The notes under the pieces were generated by a model. The model saw only the letters and a list, made by a program, of their open reading frames with translations. It was not told the origin of the DNA and ran no database searches. A stretch of 8,416 nucleotides of DNA. It comes from Cytophagales bacterium (lineage in GTDB: Bacteria > Bacteroidota > Bacteroidia > Cytophagales > Cyclobacteriaceae). The number at the start of each line of letters is the position of its first letter. The stretch's first letter is position 1. The stretch covers positions 6,474-14,889 of the forward strand of contig DMST01000071.1 of NCBI GenBank assembly GCA_003454975.1, read 5' to 3'. This document shows, piece after piece, positions 7,816 to 8,416 of this stretch. Made by a program: the position numbers and the translations under genes.

Positions 7816-7854
7816 AAAGCCTCCGGCTTCCTAAAAGCCGGAGGCTTTTCTTTT
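7816..7854 (+). terminator. Strong intrinsic terminator closing the beta-glucan cluster
   Basis: AAAGCCTCCGGCTT (7816-7829) and AAGCCGGAGGCTTT (7835-7848) pair perfectly over 14 bases around the loop CCTAA. A T-rich tail follows (TTTTCTTTT, 7846-7854). It lies 40 bases after the stop of the soluble GH17 gene. The left side is A-rich (AAAATAAA), giving a T-rich tail on the minus strand too, so it could also stop transcripts coming from the convergent gene on the right. Confidence 0.92.
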
Positions 7855-8071
7855 CCAATCAAACCTACAGGCAGAAAAACGTCTCGGCGGACTTGGACAG
7901 TACAAATAACCGCATGGGGCGGTAGTGCTTGAGAAAGAAATTACGGGTTCGAGCGGAACGCTAGCCCTCAAAAACTACTATGCCTCCCATTGCCTTAACC
8001 ATAAAACCAAGCGTTACCATTAAGGAGAGACAATGCAGGGATTCATGAATATTAGCTCTGTATGATAGTCG

Positions 8072-8109
8072 CCAGAATCCAGAATGTTTGATGTCTTTGA
8101 TTCCAGAAT
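8072..8109. repeat. Short direct repeats CCAGAAT (three copies) and TTTGAT (two copies)
   Basis: CCAGAAT occurs back to back at 8072-8078 and 8079-8085 and again at 8103-8109. TTTGAT occurs at 8087-8092 and 8096-8101 between them. The cluster is too small to assign to a named repeat family. Confidence 0.45.
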
Positions 8110-8141
8110 AACCCAGACACAATTTATCGTTTCCTCTGACA

Positions 8142-8156
8142 CGGATGTTACATCCG
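8142..8156. repeat. 15-base inverted repeat CGGATGT-T-ACATCCG
   Basis: Two exact seven-base arms flank a single central T. A one-base loop is too tight for a good RNA hairpin, so a protein-binding site on DNA is more plausible than a terminator. It lies 66 bases beyond the stop of the minus-strand gene, not upstream of any visible gene, which weakens an operator reading. Confidence 0.4.
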
Positions 8157-8221
8157 AATCTGATTAATACTATAGGAAACTTATACCTCAGCCACTAGCG
8201 AATAGCAAGCCACTGATCTAC

Positions 8222-8416
8222 TCACCAAGGCCCGGCATAGGCAAGATCCTGGCCGGTGGTATGGGTCAAGTAAGCGTGCTGCACCCGCAGAATCTGACGG
8301 ATATGCATATAGTCGTGGGCCTGCCAGTTGGCTAAAAACCGCCCGGCCGAAATGGGCGCCATTTCCGCGTGATCCAAGGTGTTCTCCCACTCGGGAGCCT
8401 GTAGGTTACGCAGCCA
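8222..8416 (-). CDS. DinB-superfamily protein, C-terminal fragment (rest beyond right edge)
   Basis: Reading the minus strand from base 8416, an open frame of 64 residues ends at TGA (complement of 8224-8222); its start lies outside the window. The fragment contains ENTLDHAEMAPISAGRFLAN and then NWQAHDYMHIRQILR, ending in DLAYAGPW. The HxxxH pair in HDYMH (fragment residues 34 and 38), after an upstream His in LDHAE (16), matches the metal-binding histidines and last helix of the DinB/YfiT-like four-helix-bundle superfamily. Members include metal-dependent thiol transferases and many proteins of unknown role, so no specific reaction can be named. It points toward the beta-glucan cluster and appears to be a separate transcription unit. 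The frame and terminal motif are seen directly; the family call is from recognition of the motif. Confidence 0.75.
   Translation of the reverse strand, partial: WLRNLQAPEWENTLDHAEMAPISAGRFLANWQAHDYMHIRQILRVQHAYLTHTTGQDLAYAGPW

Larger units (their letters stand above)
7855..8221. other. Intergenic stretch without a recognisable gene
   Basis: About 370 bases separate the terminator from the converging DinB-like gene. Stops are frequent in every frame and nothing resembles a known protein, tRNA, IS end or CRISPR repeat. It holds small structures only: ACCGC/GCGGT (7909-7923), a short imperfect hairpin at 7945-7967, three copies of CCAGAAT (8072-8109), the palindrome ATTCATGAAT (8041-8050) and the CGGATGT/ACATCCG inverted repeat (8142-8156). 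It may be decayed sequence or simply the space between two convergent units. Confidence 0.6.

Noticed and set aside
7940..7970. tRNA-like GGGTTCGAGCGG segment
   Set aside because: It resembles a T-arm, but no acceptor stem, D-arm or anticodon arm can be placed around it.
8033..8065. Ten-codon open frame (MQGFMNISSV) preceded by AAGGAG
   Set aside because: The Shine-Dalgarno-like match is good, but the peptide is too short to support and the real genes here do not use such sites. Probably chance.
8181..8390. 69-codon minus-strand open frame near the right edge
   Set aside because: Its translation is low-complexity and unlike any protein. The neighbouring minus-strand frame ending at 8222 gives a clear DinB-type C-terminus, so this one is a shadow.

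Overview
The window reads as part of a polysaccharide-utilisation locus from a member of the Bacteroidota. I infer this from the gene content (a GPH-type sugar transporter, GH17 and GH30 lipoproteins), the short gaps with A-rich translation starts and almost no Shine-Dalgarno sequences, and protein style. Base composition is roughly balanced. I cannot name the genus. No SusC/SusD pair, regulator or mobile element is visible, so any such genes would lie upstream of the left edge.

Layout. Five genes run left to right. First comes the C-terminal part of a large protein that I do not recognise firmly (2-1489). It is followed after 6 bases by a GH17 lipoprotein (1496-2782), after 12 bases by a GH30 lipoprotein (2795-4282), and after another 12 bases by an 803-residue protein that joins a complete 12-helix GPH/MFS sugar transporter to a complete GH17 domain (4295-6706). 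A 179-base gap with two hairpins leads to a free-standing, leaderless GH17 protein (6886-7776), closely related to the GH17 half of the fusion. A strong, T-flanked hairpin terminator (7816-7854) closes the cluster. About 370 bases without a recognisable gene follow. The right edge holds the C-terminal end of a DinB-superfamily gene on the minus strand (8222-8416), which appears unrelated.

How the genes may work together (inference). The set fits use of a laminarin-like beta-1,3-glucan with beta-1,6 branches. The two lipoproteins would act outside the inner membrane: GH17 on the beta-1,3 main chain, GH30 on beta-1,6 links. The GPH domain would import the resulting oligosaccharides by cation symport. 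GPH carriers keep both termini in the cytoplasm, so the fused GH17 domain should sit at the inner mouth of the transporter and act on arriving oligosaccharides, helped by the soluble GH17. If the truncated first gene proves to be a glycoside phosphorylase, which I only suspect, it would supply the final cytoplasmic step. The transporter-glycosidase fusion and its neighbouring soluble paralogue are the most interesting items in the window.
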